From Nitrospiraceae bacterium (GTDB lineage: Bacteria > Nitrospirota > Nitrospiria > Nitrospirales > Nitrospiraceae): a DNA stretch of 64,000 nt. The translations under genes and the position numbers were made by a program. Location of the stretch: the NCBI GenBank assembly GCA_013140715.1, contig JABFSG010000062.1, positions 1 to 64,000 on the forward strand. The letters are read 5' to 3'. Below the pieces are notes generated by a model. It did no database searches. It was given only the letters and a program-made list of their open reading frames with translations, and was not told the DNA's origin. Below are positions 26,666 to 35,916 of the stretch, one piece after another. How positions within the stretch are numbered: position 1 is the first letter of the stretch; every line of letters starts with the position of its first letter.

Positions 26666-27605
26666 GTATGCGAAGCCGCGCATTCTAGAGCTGGCTCGAT
26701 TTGTGCTGTCCGAACTCGTCACGGAGGTCCTCAACCGATTGAGGGGGCCTCTGCAGGCGAAACATCTTATGGCCCAAACGTCTTTCTCTACCATAGCCGA
26801 TCATCTGCATGGCGATCGAGATCAGATCGGGCAGGTGCTTTTGAACGTCATAGACAACGCCATTTCGGCCTCTTCAATGGACGGATCGGCCATAGATATC
26901 AGGACACATGAGTCATTCCACCATGAACAGCCTGGCATTATGATCCGTATCAGAGATGCCGGTACAGGCATTCCATTCGAATTACTGTCCCGCGGCCATG
27001 AGCCATTTTTCAGCTCGAGAAAATCACATGGTGCTGGGTTAGGCATGACAATCTGCAAGAACATTATCGAGCGACATCATGGAGCAATCCAGCTGACGGG
27101 CACAGTTGAACTCGGCACCATCGTGAGTATTTGGCTGCCAGCCAATCAAGAGCCCCAGTTGACGACAGGCGACCAGAGGCGCGCCGACATCGTTGTGACC
27201 GACGATGAGCAGGTCACTCGTAAGGCCATCGTGAAACGCTTGACGCGGCAGGGTCATCACGCAGTGGGCTATGAATCCGGTGAAGCACTGCTGGTGGGGC
27301 TGCAGCACAGTATTCCGGATCTGGTGTTGCTCGATCTGAAGCTGCCGGGGCTCAGCGGTCTCGAGACGCTCAAATATGTGCGCCAGTTGGCGCCTGCCAC
27401 GCTTGTCGTCATGCTGACGGTCTATGGAACAATGCAGGATGCGGTGGAAGCAATGAAGCTGGGGGCCTACGACTTCACGATCAAGTCGGTGGATATGGAA
27501 AGACTTGATGCGGTGGTCGCGCGGGCACTGGATGTCTTGCGGCTCCGGCAACGCCTTGCAGACAAAACGTGCGACCTCTCAGTGTGGGGATTGGACAAAA
27601 CATGA
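26649..27605 (+). CDS. Histidine-kinase ATPase domain joined to a receiver domain (no phospho-acceptor domain)
   Basis: 318 residues from the ATG at 26649. HATPase marks are QVLLNVIDNAISA (N box), RDAGTGIPFEL (G1) and HGAGLGMTICKNIIERHHG (G2). A receiver domain follows: DIVVTDDEQ, LVLLDLKLPG with the acceptor Asp, and DFTIKSVD with the lysine. The HisKA dimerisation domain with its histidine is absent; the chain starts in the linker before the ATPase. The receiver stops where NtrC-type regulators continue into AAA+. It looks like a fusion of two broken genes and may not signal. Confidence 0.6.
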   Translation: MNQIVEYAKPRILELARFVLSELVTEVLNRLRGPLQAKHLMAQTSFSTIADHLHGDRDQIGQVLLNVIDNAISASSMDGSAIDIRTHESFHHEQPGIMIRIRDAGTGIPFELLSRGHEPFFSSRKSHGAGLGMTICKNIIERHHGAIQLTGTVELGTIVSIWLPANQEPQLTTGDQRRADIVVTDDEQVTRKAIVKRLTRQGHHAVGYESGEALLVGLQHSIPDLVLLDLKLPGLSGLETLKYVRQLAPATLVVMLTVYGTMQDAVEAMKLGAYDFTIKSVDMERLDAVVARALDVLRLRQRLADKTCDLSVWGLDKT

Positions 27606-27986
27606 CAGTGGGATGGAGAGGTGGACTGGTGATCACGCTGTCCTAAATGCCATGGGCCATAATTTGGATACGCACGCATGGGTCAAATTCATCCCATGTG
27701 GGGAGTCAGAACGAGAGAGTTTTCAACAACGAGAAGTATCACGATGACTGTTGCCTCGGCTTTGTTATGGAGAATCACTTTCCGACGATTGTCGAGACCA
27801 ATCCACATGCGACAAGGCTCCCCGAAAATTGACTCCCATCGCGCATGCCATGAGGTAGGCGCGCACCGGTTGTTGGACAACGTACTTCCTTTACCTCTTT
27901 CGAGGGACGAACGCCTAGAGTCGTCTGATTGGATAGGCCGGCTATCAGCATGGAAGATCCCGGCATTTAGAAATGATGAAGAAAAC

Positions 27987-28029
27987 TTCATCATCTATTC
28001 ATGATTCGTTCATGTGACGAGTTTACAGT
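27987..28029 (+). promoter_or_regulatory. OmpR/PhoB-type box B with -10
   Basis: TTCAT at 27987, 27998 and 28009 (three perfect half-sites, 11-bp period), then 10 bp, then TACAGT (28024-28029). It is the cleanest of the five boxes and drives the small ORF at 28049 and the RND operon. The surrounding 27606-28048 stretch shows no convincing gene. Confidence 0.72.
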
Positions 28030-28048
28030 GATGTCATGAGAGGTAACT

Positions 28049-28237
28049 ATGCATTGTACGCAAAATAACCGATATGCGGTGCCAGGCCAGCTCTCGGATC
28101 CCCATGGCATGACCGACATGCGGCGAAGATATGTGCGGGTTGCATTGTACCAACATCCAGGATCCAAGGAGATGCTGTCCGTACGTGGTGTCCAAATGAC
28201 AGAACATTACAGCGCTTTCGAAAGGCTTCGCGCATGA
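28049..28237 (+). CDS. Small leader ORF coupled to the RND pump
   Basis: 62 residues, with AGAGGTAAC before the ATG and only ~20 bp after the predicted -10 of box B. Its stop overlaps the ATG of the pump gene by 4 bp, which argues for translational coupling. The product is basic, has no membrane segment, and resembles nothing I know. It may be a small protein or simply a translated leader. Confidence 0.45.
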   Translation: MHCTQNNRYAVPGQLSDPHGMTDMRRRYVRVALYQHPGSKEMLSVRGVQMTEHYSAFERLRA

Positions 28238-31200
28238 ATCAGCTTGTCCTCACGGCCCTGCGAAGACCGTACACCTTCGTGGTATTGGCCATCCTCATTG
28301 TGCTGTTTGGGGTGATGGCCGTCGAAGAAGCACCGACTGACGTCTTTCCGGTTATCCAGATTCCTGTCAGCTCTATCGTCTGGATTTACGACGGGCTCAT
28401 GCCGGCGGATGTCGAAGGGCGCATCACCTATGTCTTTGAGCGTTTCCTGACCCAGACGGTTGAGGGCATCAAATACATTTGGAGTAATTCCATATTCGGC
28501 AACGCCATCATCAATGTGTATCTTGAGGACGGAGTCGACCTGGGTGGCAGCGAGGCCGATATCGCGGCGATTGCGCAGACGACGGTCAAGGCACTGCCGC
28601 CGGATATTAACGCGCCCATGGTCATGCGCCTGTTCCCATCCCAAGTGCCGGTGGCCACATTGCAAATCACCTCCGATTCGCACACACCGGCGGAGCTCTA
28701 TAATCTCTGTATTATGCGAATCCGACCCCTCCTGGTCACGATACCTGGCGCAATCCTGCCGCATCCCTACGGCGGCCAGGACATGCAGGTGATGGTCAAC
28801 CTCGATCAGCAGAAATTGCTCGCCCGTCACCTCACTCCGGCGGATATTCACCAGGCTCTCGACAGGCAGAATCTCGTGCTGCCGGGGGGGGACATCAAGA
28901 TCAAGTCAACCGACTGGATCGTCCTGACCAACTCGCAACCGCTGAAGATCGAGGACTTCGACGACATCCCGATCAAGAAGGAGGGCAATGCCTGGATCCA
29001 TCTGCGCGACGTCAGCGTGACGCGTCTCGCCGGCCGGGTGCAAACGAACGCCGTGGTGGTGGACGGCCAGCAGGCCGTCATCATCGTCGTGATGAAGAGC
29101 AGCGAGGCATCGACTCTGGAAGTGGTAGACGGGATCAAGAAGATTATCCCGCGCATCCAGGAGATCGTGCCACAGGGCGTGAAGGTAAAGCTCCTCATTG
29201 ACGCCTCGGGTTTCGTGAAACATGCGATCGAGGACGTCGTGCATGAAATGGTGATCGCCGCCGCGCTGGTCGGCATCATCGTGCTGCTGCTGCTCGGTTC
29301 CTGGCGTCCGACGGTCATCGTGATCACCTCGATCCCGCTCTCGATCCTCGCCTCGCTCATCTGCCTGCACATGCTCGGAGAGTCGATCAATGTCATGACC
29401 CTTGGCGGTTTGGCGTTGGCCGTCGGCATTCTCGTCGACAACGCAGCGGTCATGATCGAAAATATCGACACGCATCTCGAGACGGGTAAGCCGCTGGAAA
29501 CAGCGATCATCGACGCCGCGAATCAAATCGTTCTCCCGGTGTTCGTCGCCACGCTCGCCATTACGGTCGTGTGGGTCCCACTGTTCCATCTAAGCGGGCT
29601 CTCCGGCTGGGTGTTCCCCCCGATGGCAGAGGCGGTCATCTTCGCGATGGTTGCCTCTTTTATCCTGACGTACACGCTGGTGCCCACTATGGCGAAGTAT
29701 ATTCTGAAAGCTCACCACGCGCCGCACGCGTCTGCAGTCGATGGACAACCCGAAGCGAAACCGTCAACGAATATCTTCGCCCGCTTCCAACTGGGGTTCC
29801 AGCAACGCTTCGATCAGTTTCGTGAAGGCTACAATGCACAGCTCGAACAGGCGATCGCTCATCGCGTCCCTTTCGTCGTCGTCTCCTTCACCATTGCCGC
29901 AGGCTCCCTCGTCCTTTTTTATTTCAACGGGCGCGAGTTTTTCCCGGAAATCCGGTCAGGGATCTTGCAAATGCACATGCGCGCGCCGCTTGGCACACGT
30001 ATCGAGGCTGCCGCGCGTATCACGTCGCTGGTGGCGAAGGATGTCGAACGATTGCTGCCAGGCCAGGTCGCAGACGTCGTGAGCAATTGCGGCATACCGG
30101 TCGGGGCGCATAACCTGGCCTTCATTCCGACGCCGACGGTCGGCACCCAGGATTGCGACCTCACGATCGCATTGAAGAATGACAAGTCGCCGGTGTGGGA
30201 GTACCGAGAGACTCTCCGTAAGGGGTTGGTGGAACTCTATCCGGGGACCGAATTCACATTCCAGCCAGCGGATTTGACTGCAAAGATTCTGAATTTTGGC
30301 TCGCTTTCGCCGATCGACGTGCAGATTAACGGCCCGGACCTCTATGCCAATCATGCGTTTGCCCGTAAATTGGCCGGCAAGTTGCGACAGATCCCCGGCT
30401 CCAGCGACGTGGTGGTTCAGCAGCCGATGGGCATGCCGACCCTGCTCGCCGAATCCGACCGTAAGTTTGCGCTCGGCGTGAATCTTGACCAGACGGACTT
30501 CGGCAACAACGTGCTGGTGACCACCACCGGCAGCCAACAGATCGATCAGAAGTACTGGCTCGATCGCACGACCGGCATGTCCTACCGAATCAATGTCTAC
30601 ACGCCGCAGGCGCAGCTTACGAGCATAAAGGATCTTAACATTGTCCCGGTGAGTCGGGAGCAGACCGAATCCTCTGAAGGTCTGAGGAATGTGCAGCTCC
30701 TCGGCAATTTGGCGAAGATTTCAGCAATCGGCACGCCCGGTGCGATCACGCACGGAAATATCATGCCGCTGATCGACGTCTATGTGTCCGCTGAGGGGCG
30801 GGATCTCAACTCCGTTCTGGAAGAGGTCGAGGCGGTTATCCACACCATGGAGGCGGATCTCCCCCGGGGCGCGACGATCGAAATTCGCGGCCAAGCCGAA
30901 GTGATGCGCGCCGCGCTTCGTGAAATGCTGTTCGGTCTCATCGCTGCGGTCGTGTTGGTGTATCTGCTGCTCGTCGTCAACTTCCAATCCTGGGTCGATC
31001 CCTTCATCATCATTACGGCCTTGCCCGGCGCGCTGGCGGGCATCGCAGTCGCATTGTTCGTAACCCATACGAATATCTCCGTGCCGGCGCTGATGGGCGC
31101 GATCATGACCATGGGCGCGGCGACGGCCAATTCGATCCTGCTCGTGTCCTACGCCCGCGAGCGGATTGCCGTCCATGGCGACGCAATACGCGCTGCGGTG

Positions 31201-31419
31201 GAGGCCGGAACGGCTCGTATTCGTCCGGTACTCATGACCGCCGCGGCCATGATCATCGGCATGCTTCCGATGTCGATGGCGAATTCCCAGAATGCGCCAC
31301 TGGGCCGCGCGGTCATGGGCGGCTTACTGATCGCCACCCTGTTTACTCTGTATTTTGTGCCCTGTATGTACGCCATGATTTACAATCGGCGAACCGCTCG
31401 CCAAGAGGAGCATGCCTGA
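28234..31419 (+). CDS. RND-family inner-membrane efflux pump
   Basis: 1061 residues with the RND layout: a membrane helix near the start, large periplasmic loops (~35-330 and ~560-860) and two groups of helices. It uses the proton gradient to export substrates through the adaptor and outer-membrane channel encoded next. Departures from AcrB: the fourth-helix DD pair is VDNA (Asp-Asn), and the tenth-helix lysine region reads GAATANSILLVSYARERI, with no lysine. This marks a separate RND clade. The substrate is unknown; the last 8 bp overlap the adaptor gene. Confidence 0.88.
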   Translation: MNQLVLTALRRPYTFVVLAILIVLFGVMAVEEAPTDVFPVIQIPVSSIVWIYDGLMPADVEGRITYVFERFLTQTVEGIKYIWSNSIFGNAIINVYLEDGVDLGGSEADIAAIAQTTVKALPPDINAPMVMRLFPSQVPVATLQITSDSHTPAELYNLCIMRIRPLLVTIPGAILPHPYGGQDMQVMVNLDQQKLLARHLTPADIHQALDRQNLVLPGGDIKIKSTDWIVLTNSQPLKIEDFDDIPIKKEGNAWIHLRDVSVTRLAGRVQTNAVVVDGQQAVIIVVMKSSEASTLEVVDGIKKIIPRIQEIVPQGVKVKLLIDASGFVKHAIEDVVHEMVIAAALVGIIVLLLLGSWRPTVIVITSIPLSILASLICLHMLGESINVMTLGGLALAVGILVDNAAVMIENIDTHLETGKPLETAIIDAANQIVLPVFVATLAITVVWVPLFHLSGLSGWVFPPMAEAVIFAMVASFILTYTLVPTMAKYILKAHHAPHASAVDGQPEAKPSTNIFARFQLGFQQRFDQFREGYNAQLEQAIAHRVPFVVVSFTIAAGSLVLFYFNGREFFPEIRSGILQMHMRAPLGTRIEAAARITSLVAKDVERLLPGQVADVVSNCGIPVGAHNLAFIPTPTVGTQDCDLTIALKNDKSPVWEYRETLRKGLVELYPGTEFTFQPADLTAKILNFGSLSPIDVQINGPDLYANHAFARKLAGKLRQIPGSSDVVVQQPMGMPTLLAESDRKFALGVNLDQTDFGNNVLVTTTGSQQIDQKYWLDRTTGMSYRINVYTPQAQLTSIKDLNIVPVSREQTESSEGLRNVQLLGNLAKISAIGTPGAITHGNIMPLIDVYVSAEGRDLNSVLEEVEAVIHTMEADLPRGATIEIRGQAEVMRAALREMLFGLIAAVVLVYLLLVVNFQSWVDPFIIITALPGALAGIAVALFVTHTNISVPALMGAIMTMGAATANSILLVSYARERIAVHGDAIRAAVEAGTARIRPVLMTAAAMIIGMLPMSMANSQNAPLGRAVMGGLLIATLFTLYFVPCMYAMIYNRRTARQEEHA

Positions 31420-32635
31420 TATGAATAGTCTGCGTGGGAAGGGGCTGGTGATTCTGGCAGTTGTCCTGTGCGTGGTGTATTTCGGCTACCGATACTATGT
31501 AGACGGGATCGAAGCGGCAGTTCTGCACGAGAACACTGTTGACCACTCTATCCAGAGGGTGACCGTGATCAACCCAAAGCTGTTGCCGCCGGAAGAGACG
31601 ATTACGCTGCCTGGAAATATTCAGGCCTGGTATGAGGCGCAGATTTACGCGCAGGTTTCCGGCTATGTGAAGATGTGGTACACGGATTACGGCGCGCTCG
31701 TGAAGCAGGGCGATGTCCTTGCTGAAATCAACGCGCCGGCTCTCGACGCCCAATACGCCCAAGCCAAGGCCGATCTGGAAAGCGAGCGTGCCAAGAATGT
31801 CCTAGCCGAACTGACCGCGAAACGCTACGTGGCGATGCGTGAGCACCAGGCGGTCTCAGAACAGGCGATCTCGGTACAGGTGCAAGAGGCGAAAGCCCAA
31901 GCGGCGAAAGTCAACGCTGCGGAGCAGAACGTCAAGAACTTCGAGGCACTGATCAAGTTCAAGACGATCGTCGCACCCTTTGACGGTACGGTGATCGCGC
32001 GGAATATCAACGTCGGAAACTACGTCAATAAAGAGTCTAGCTCTGGAGAAGGGAGTTCTGGCGCAATCAGGGATCTCTTCACCGTGGCCGACGTCAGTAA
32101 GCTGCGTCTTTTCGTGAGCGTACCTGAGGCGTTCGGACCCTTTCTCCAGCCAGGCTTGACGGCCGACGTGACGGTGCCACAACTGCCCAATCGTCATTTC
32201 ACCGGTAAGTTTCTGACCGTCGCTCGTGGATTCGACGTCAGCACACGTACGGCCATCACGGTCTTCCAGATTGACAACGAGGACGGAGCACTTTGGCCCG
32301 GCTCTTATGCAACAGTCCATCTCACGGCTCCGGTCGACAGGAACATTCTCACCGTTCCAACCACGACGTTGGTCTTCCAGGAGCACGGCTCGGAAATCGC
32401 CATTGTGAGCGAGGACGATCGCGTGCATTTCAAAAAAATCGCCGTGAACAGAGTCCTCGACAATGCCATCGAGATTACGGAGGGGACTGTCGCCAGCGAC
32501 CGCATTATCAACAACCCCAGCGCCGCGTTATTAGAAGGCGACAAGGTGAACATCGTCACGGCCGCACCCGGATATGAGATTGCAGATGAACCTCCGCCAA
32601 AGGATTCCTCGACCACAAAGGCCACGTCCAAATGA
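31412..32635 (+). CDS. RND periplasmic adaptor (membrane-fusion protein)
   Basis: 407 residues. One N-terminal membrane anchor (GLVILAVVLCVVYFGYRYYV). Then a split lipoyl domain (QIYAQVSGYVKMWYTDYGALVKQG and TIVAPFDGTVIARNINVGNYV), an alpha-hairpin (~115-185) and beta-barrel/membrane-proximal parts. It links the pump at 28234 to the channel at 32632. The start overlaps the pump by 8 bp and the stop overlaps the channel gene (ATGA). No lipobox. Confidence 0.9.
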   Translation: MPDMNSLRGKGLVILAVVLCVVYFGYRYYVDGIEAAVLHENTVDHSIQRVTVINPKLLPPEETITLPGNIQAWYEAQIYAQVSGYVKMWYTDYGALVKQGDVLAEINAPALDAQYAQAKADLESERAKNVLAELTAKRYVAMREHQAVSEQAISVQVQEAKAQAAKVNAAEQNVKNFEALIKFKTIVAPFDGTVIARNINVGNYVNKESSSGEGSSGAIRDLFTVADVSKLRLFVSVPEAFGPFLQPGLTADVTVPQLPNRHFTGKFLTVARGFDVSTRTAITVFQIDNEDGALWPGSYATVHLTAPVDRNILTVPTTTLVFQEHGSEIAIVSEDDRVHFKKIAVNRVLDNAIEITEGTVASDRIINNPSAALLEGDKVNIVTAAPGYEIADEPPPKDSSTTKATSK

Positions 32636-34248
32636 CAGGTGAGCTCTTACGATCGAGAGTGGAGGTGTCGTGTACTAGCCGCGCCACAGCATGGTGCGCT
32701 GGTCTTGTGTTGCTGGCGTTTACCCTGCCGAGTTGCAGTTGGTTCCCGGCAGTTGATTTGGCCCCCACGTATACTCCACCTGAATATGTGGTCCCTCCCT
32801 CATGGCATGGGTCCAGTCCTTTTGTGGAGGCGAAGCCTGCCGATAGCGAACTCCGTCAGGATTGGTGGAAGCTCTACGACGATCCGGTGCTGAATGGGCT
32901 CATCGAGCAGGGAGTCGCGGCGAATCCGGATCTGCAAGCAGCCGCGGAGCGTTTCGTGCAGGCCCGTTATGTGATGATGAAGGCTCGGGCGCAATACCTT
33001 CCTCAGGTTGGCCTCGACTTCGGTGCCTCCCATAATAGGCAATCGTTCGAAAGGTTATTTCGACCTGAGAATAGTCCCCTTCAGCAAGGTACCGTGGATC
33101 TTGGAGGAATCGCTGCCTGGGAGCCTGATTTCTGGTCGGCGCTCCGCAATGCGACTCGTGTTGAGATTTACCGCGCAGAAGAGCGAGCGGCTGACTTTGG
33201 GCTCGCGCGTCTCAGCCTGCAGGCTGAGATTGCGGCAGATTATTTCACGCTACGCGGTTACGATGCGCAAGTGGCGATCTATAGCCAATCGATCACTCTC
33301 TACAAACAGTCGCTCAAGCTCGTTGAGAAGCAGTTTGCCGGCAAGATTGCGTCGGCTCTCGACGTGGCCCGCGTCGAATCTCTGCTGTTCAGCACTGAGA
33401 CGAAATTGGCCCAGATTCAAGGCCAGCGCCAAGTGACGGAACAGGCGATTGCCATCATCCTCAATATGGCACCGGGCAGTTTTACGGTCGAACCGGTCGA
33501 TGATCTTCGAGTGGCGACGTTCACGATTCCAGCGACGATGCCCTCCACCCTGCTTGAGCGCCGACCCGACATCGCCGGGATGGAACGCCGGATGGCGGAG
33601 GCGAACCGCGTCATTGGCATCGCCCGCGCCGCCTTTTTCCCCAATGTGTCGTTCCGTCTCGGCGGCGGGTATGAGGATGGCGGTTTCAATCTCTTCAAGC
33701 TGGTCAATAGTTTCTGGTCCTATGGTTCAACCGTTTCGCTGCCGATCTTCCAGGGCGGATATCGTCGGGCCCAATTGCAACAATCCTGGTCAGCCTATCG
33801 CGAAACGGAAGATCAATACCGTTCGATGGTGCTTAACGCCTTTCGCGAGGTCGAGAACAACTTGAGCTTGACGAATCGCCTGACGGTCGCAGTCAACCGG
33901 CAGGACGCCGCTGTCGGGGCCAATTTCAGAACGCAAAACATGACTATGGAACTCTATCGGGGTGGTCTGGCTTCCAGCCTCGAACTCATTTATGCGCAGC
34001 TCAATACACTGACGGCACGCATCGACCTTGTCGTAATCAAGGTCGACTTGCTCAAATCTTCAGTTTCTCTCATCCGCGCGCTCGGCGGAGGGTGGAATCG
34101 TAATCAATTGCCCAAGGACGATCAGATCCAACCGTTCGACACATTCCAATTTGTCAACCTTGCCAAACCGAAGCCTATTGGGGGGATCGATGTCAATGCA
34201 GGCAATAACTGGGTGAATAATGATCTGACCAAGCCTTCTGTTCCTTGA
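32632..34248 (+). CDS. Outer-membrane channel of RND system (TolC/NodT-like)
   Basis: 538 residues. The signal region carries a lipobox-like LPSC near residue 37. Two outer-membrane-efflux repeats follow, with YTPPEYVVPPSWHG, LIEQGVAANPDLQAAAERF, LLERRPDIAGMERRMAEANRVIGIARAAFFP and the second copy of the helical repeat; these are typical of NodT-type lipoprotein channels. It completes the tripartite pump with the two genes upstream. No terminator is clear after the stop. Confidence 0.9.
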   Translation: MTGELLRSRVEVSCTSRATAWCAGLVLLAFTLPSCSWFPAVDLAPTYTPPEYVVPPSWHGSSPFVEAKPADSELRQDWWKLYDDPVLNGLIEQGVAANPDLQAAAERFVQARYVMMKARAQYLPQVGLDFGASHNRQSFERLFRPENSPLQQGTVDLGGIAAWEPDFWSALRNATRVEIYRAEERAADFGLARLSLQAEIAADYFTLRGYDAQVAIYSQSITLYKQSLKLVEKQFAGKIASALDVARVESLLFSTETKLAQIQGQRQVTEQAIAIILNMAPGSFTVEPVDDLRVATFTIPATMPSTLLERRPDIAGMERRMAEANRVIGIARAAFFPNVSFRLGGGYEDGGFNLFKLVNSFWSYGSTVSLPIFQGGYRRAQLQQSWSAYRETEDQYRSMVLNAFREVENNLSLTNRLTVAVNRQDAAVGANFRTQNMTMELYRGGLASSLELIYAQLNTLTARIDLVVIKVDLLKSSVSLIRALGGGWNRNQLPKDDQIQPFDTFQFVNLAKPKPIGGIDVNAGNNWVNNDLTKPSVP

Positions 34249-34464
34249 CCGTACTTCCTTAGAAACGTTCCTATCGATGAGAAGCATCTGCTGTCTGTTT
34301 CCTGATCGGATAATGAAACTCAGCGCATCCGGTACAAGGAAGATGGCAGATCGCTGGACTGTCGAGGGAACGCCCTGAAGTCTGCCGCTTGCCACGCCGC
34401 ATAGCATCCTGAACTAGCCACCTATCCGCACTGTCGGTAACGCACAATAATTCATGAAGAACTT

Positions 34465-34507
34465 CGCATGATCCGTTCATCGATCGATCATGTAACACGG
34501 CTACAGT
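34465..34507 (+). promoter_or_regulatory. OmpR/PhoB-type box C with -10
   Basis: Half-sites CGCAT (34465), TTCAT (34476) and ATCAT (34487), 11 bp apart, then 10 bp, then TACAGT (34502-34507). No intact gene follows closely; the DNA downstream is a decayed zinc-ribbon copy. The promoter may be a relic or serve a short transcript. Confidence 0.6.
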
Positions 34508-34684
34508 GATACTAACGACTGGAGAGACAGTGCCCTATTGAAGTCAAAAGTCCATCACGTCAAACCAAAACCCACAACCGAACGGCTGACTCACAAATCG
34601 AAGAGCTGAGTCAACAGCAGCGGTGCGAAACGGAGCTGTGGCAGAAGGGGGGGGCGAATATGATTTTTGGGACGCTTTCTGCGA

Positions 34685-34760
34685 GCGAATAGATCTACAA
34701 GGTCCCGTGCTCGTTGGGCGGACCTGCTCGTGGCCGAGTGGACATCCCTGCACACAGTGG
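34685..34760 (+). pseudogene. Decayed copy of the zinc-ribbon gene
   Basis: The stretch around ATCTACAAGG TCCCGTGCTC up to CTCGTGGCCGAGTGG aligns by eye with the R-S-C-A-R-C-A-G-L-L region of the gene at 24578 (TCTATACAAGATCTTGCGCTC onward). It translates as RSRARWADLLVAEW, so both zinc cysteines are lost, and no long frame is left. The rest of 34249-35107 holds only short frames, such as a 45-codon one at 34812-34949, which I do not call. Confidence 0.45.
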
Positions 34761-35107
34761 TGCGAATTGGTACGTAGAAAAGTCGGCGCATAGGACAAAG
34801 AAGAACAGATCATGGGCAACGGAATTGCCGATGCAAGCGAAGTCGCTTTGAACATGCTTCAACGATATGAAATGTTCACGATGGAAGTCCTCATTATCAG
34901 CTGGACAAATTTTAGTTGGTACAACTATTTCTCGCAGTCGACCAGCTGAGCCAAAAGAGCCTACTCATGCTCCTTCGAGTCGGCATGAGTTATCTAATCC
35001 ACCGGATGGGCCAGACATTGACCTTCGGCCAGGACCGACATCATGAAGAACTGTCCGTTTCTTATTGGTGATGAATCAGGGATGTCCAAAATGGTGACTG
35101 CATCCAT

Positions 35108-35215
35108 GTGAGACTGAAACCCGTGCATACCACCCTCTTTTTTTGCTTCGTCGTCGTCTCTGGGCTCCTTTTCTTAGGGGTCATGACGTGGCTCGTGGTG
35201 CGGAAATGGAGGTAA
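35108..35215 (+). CDS. Tiny putative membrane protein
   Basis: 35 residues from a GTG at 35108. One hydrophobic helix (TTLFFCFVVVSGLLFLGVMTWLV in outline) with basic residues at both ends (VRLK and RKWR). No clear ribosome site, so it is tentative. It lies in a region otherwise lacking genes. Confidence 0.3.
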   Translation: MRLKPVHTTLFFCFVVVSGLLFLGVMTWLVVRKWR

Positions 35216-35350
35216 GGAGGTGCCTGGAAAGTGTTCCGCAATACGGCTGGCCCGTCGGTCCGATCCCCTCGACAACCAGATGGGCAGAGTGAATAGTTTC
35301 GGCGCAAGGAGGCCTTCGACCAAGTCTCTCACTCTGGAGGGAGGGGAGAC

Positions 35351-35476
35351 TTGAAAAAAAAGATTACGTGCCGGGGTCGGATGACTGCGGGACAGGTGCA
35401 CGCAGGAATTGTCACCCTGGTGACCACACTCTTATTCTCGGGTCCTTCTTCCGGCGCTTATCGCTCGTTGAGGTAA
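35351..35476 (+). CDS. Tiny putative exported or membrane peptide
   Basis: 41 residues from a TTG at 35351 with a purine-rich ribosome site (GGAGGGAGGGGAG). Basic start MKKKITCRGR and a hydrophobic stretch AGIVTLVTTLLFSG. No family recognised. The start codon is weak and the call is tentative. Confidence 0.3.
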   Translation: MKKKITCRGRMTAGQVHAGIVTLVTTLLFSGPSSGAYRSLR

Positions 35477-35553
35477 ACCTTCCATCACATCGCGGGTCAT
35501 GACCAGCCCTTGGCTCTGTGTTTTCCATCCATTCATGGTTTGATGAAGACTTT

Positions 35554-35596
35554 TTCATAGTTCCTTCATGGTTCGATCATGTGACGGAGCTACAGT
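35554..35596 (+). promoter_or_regulatory. OmpR/PhoB-type box D with -10
   Basis: TTCAT (35554), TTCAT (35565) and ATCAT (35576), 11 bp apart, then GTGACGGAGC (10 bp), then TACAGT (35591-35596). It is followed by a leader that resembles the one before the zinc-ribbon gene at 24578, including the ATGGGAC start. It likely drives the small ORF at 35677 and the DUF2934 gene. Confidence 0.68.
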
Positions 35597-35676
35597 GCCA
35601 CCAAAGGGTTGAGGATCTGACGACGGGCTGAAGGCAAAAGCTCATCGGTTCGAACCTATAACTGGGATCCAGGCGC

Positions 35677-35871
35677 ATGGGACTGAACATGGAAGCAAAT
35701 GCGTCGATGAGTGTTTGGAGCTATGAACCAGAGCGAAAATGGACGCGGTATTGTTTCCTCGCATCCAGCGGGCAATTCTATTCGGACTCCTGGGCTGCAT
35801 CTCACCGAGGGAGGCAGGATCTGTTGCCCTTTCCGCTCTCACTGCGTCAATGGGTGAACCCGTGCAAGTGA
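35677..35871 (+). CDS. Small ORF downstream of box D
   Basis: 64 residues. The first bases (ATGGGACTGAACATGGAAGC) resemble the start of the zinc-ribbon gene at 24578 (ATGGGACCGAGAATGGAAAT), but the rest of the protein does not. It probably arose from a copied promoter-leader unit. Moderate ribosome site only. Function not assigned. Confidence 0.35.
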   Translation: MGLNMEANASMSVWSYEPERKWTRYCFLASSGQFYSDSWAASHRGRQDLLPFPLSLRQWVNPCK

Positions 35872-35916
35872 ATGCGTCTCTCTGAACGGACATCTGATGA
35901 AAGAAGGGGAATCACT

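Noticed and set aside
27647-28004. Several 60-108 codon frames in the gap before box B
   Set aside because: They overlap one another on both strands, lack ribosome sites and look like chance frames over regulatory DNA.
29571-31376. Many long frames opposite or within the RND genes (also at 56384-57373 and 62438-63235)
   Set aside because: Shadow frames rich in H, R and D that follow the codon structure of the real pump genes.
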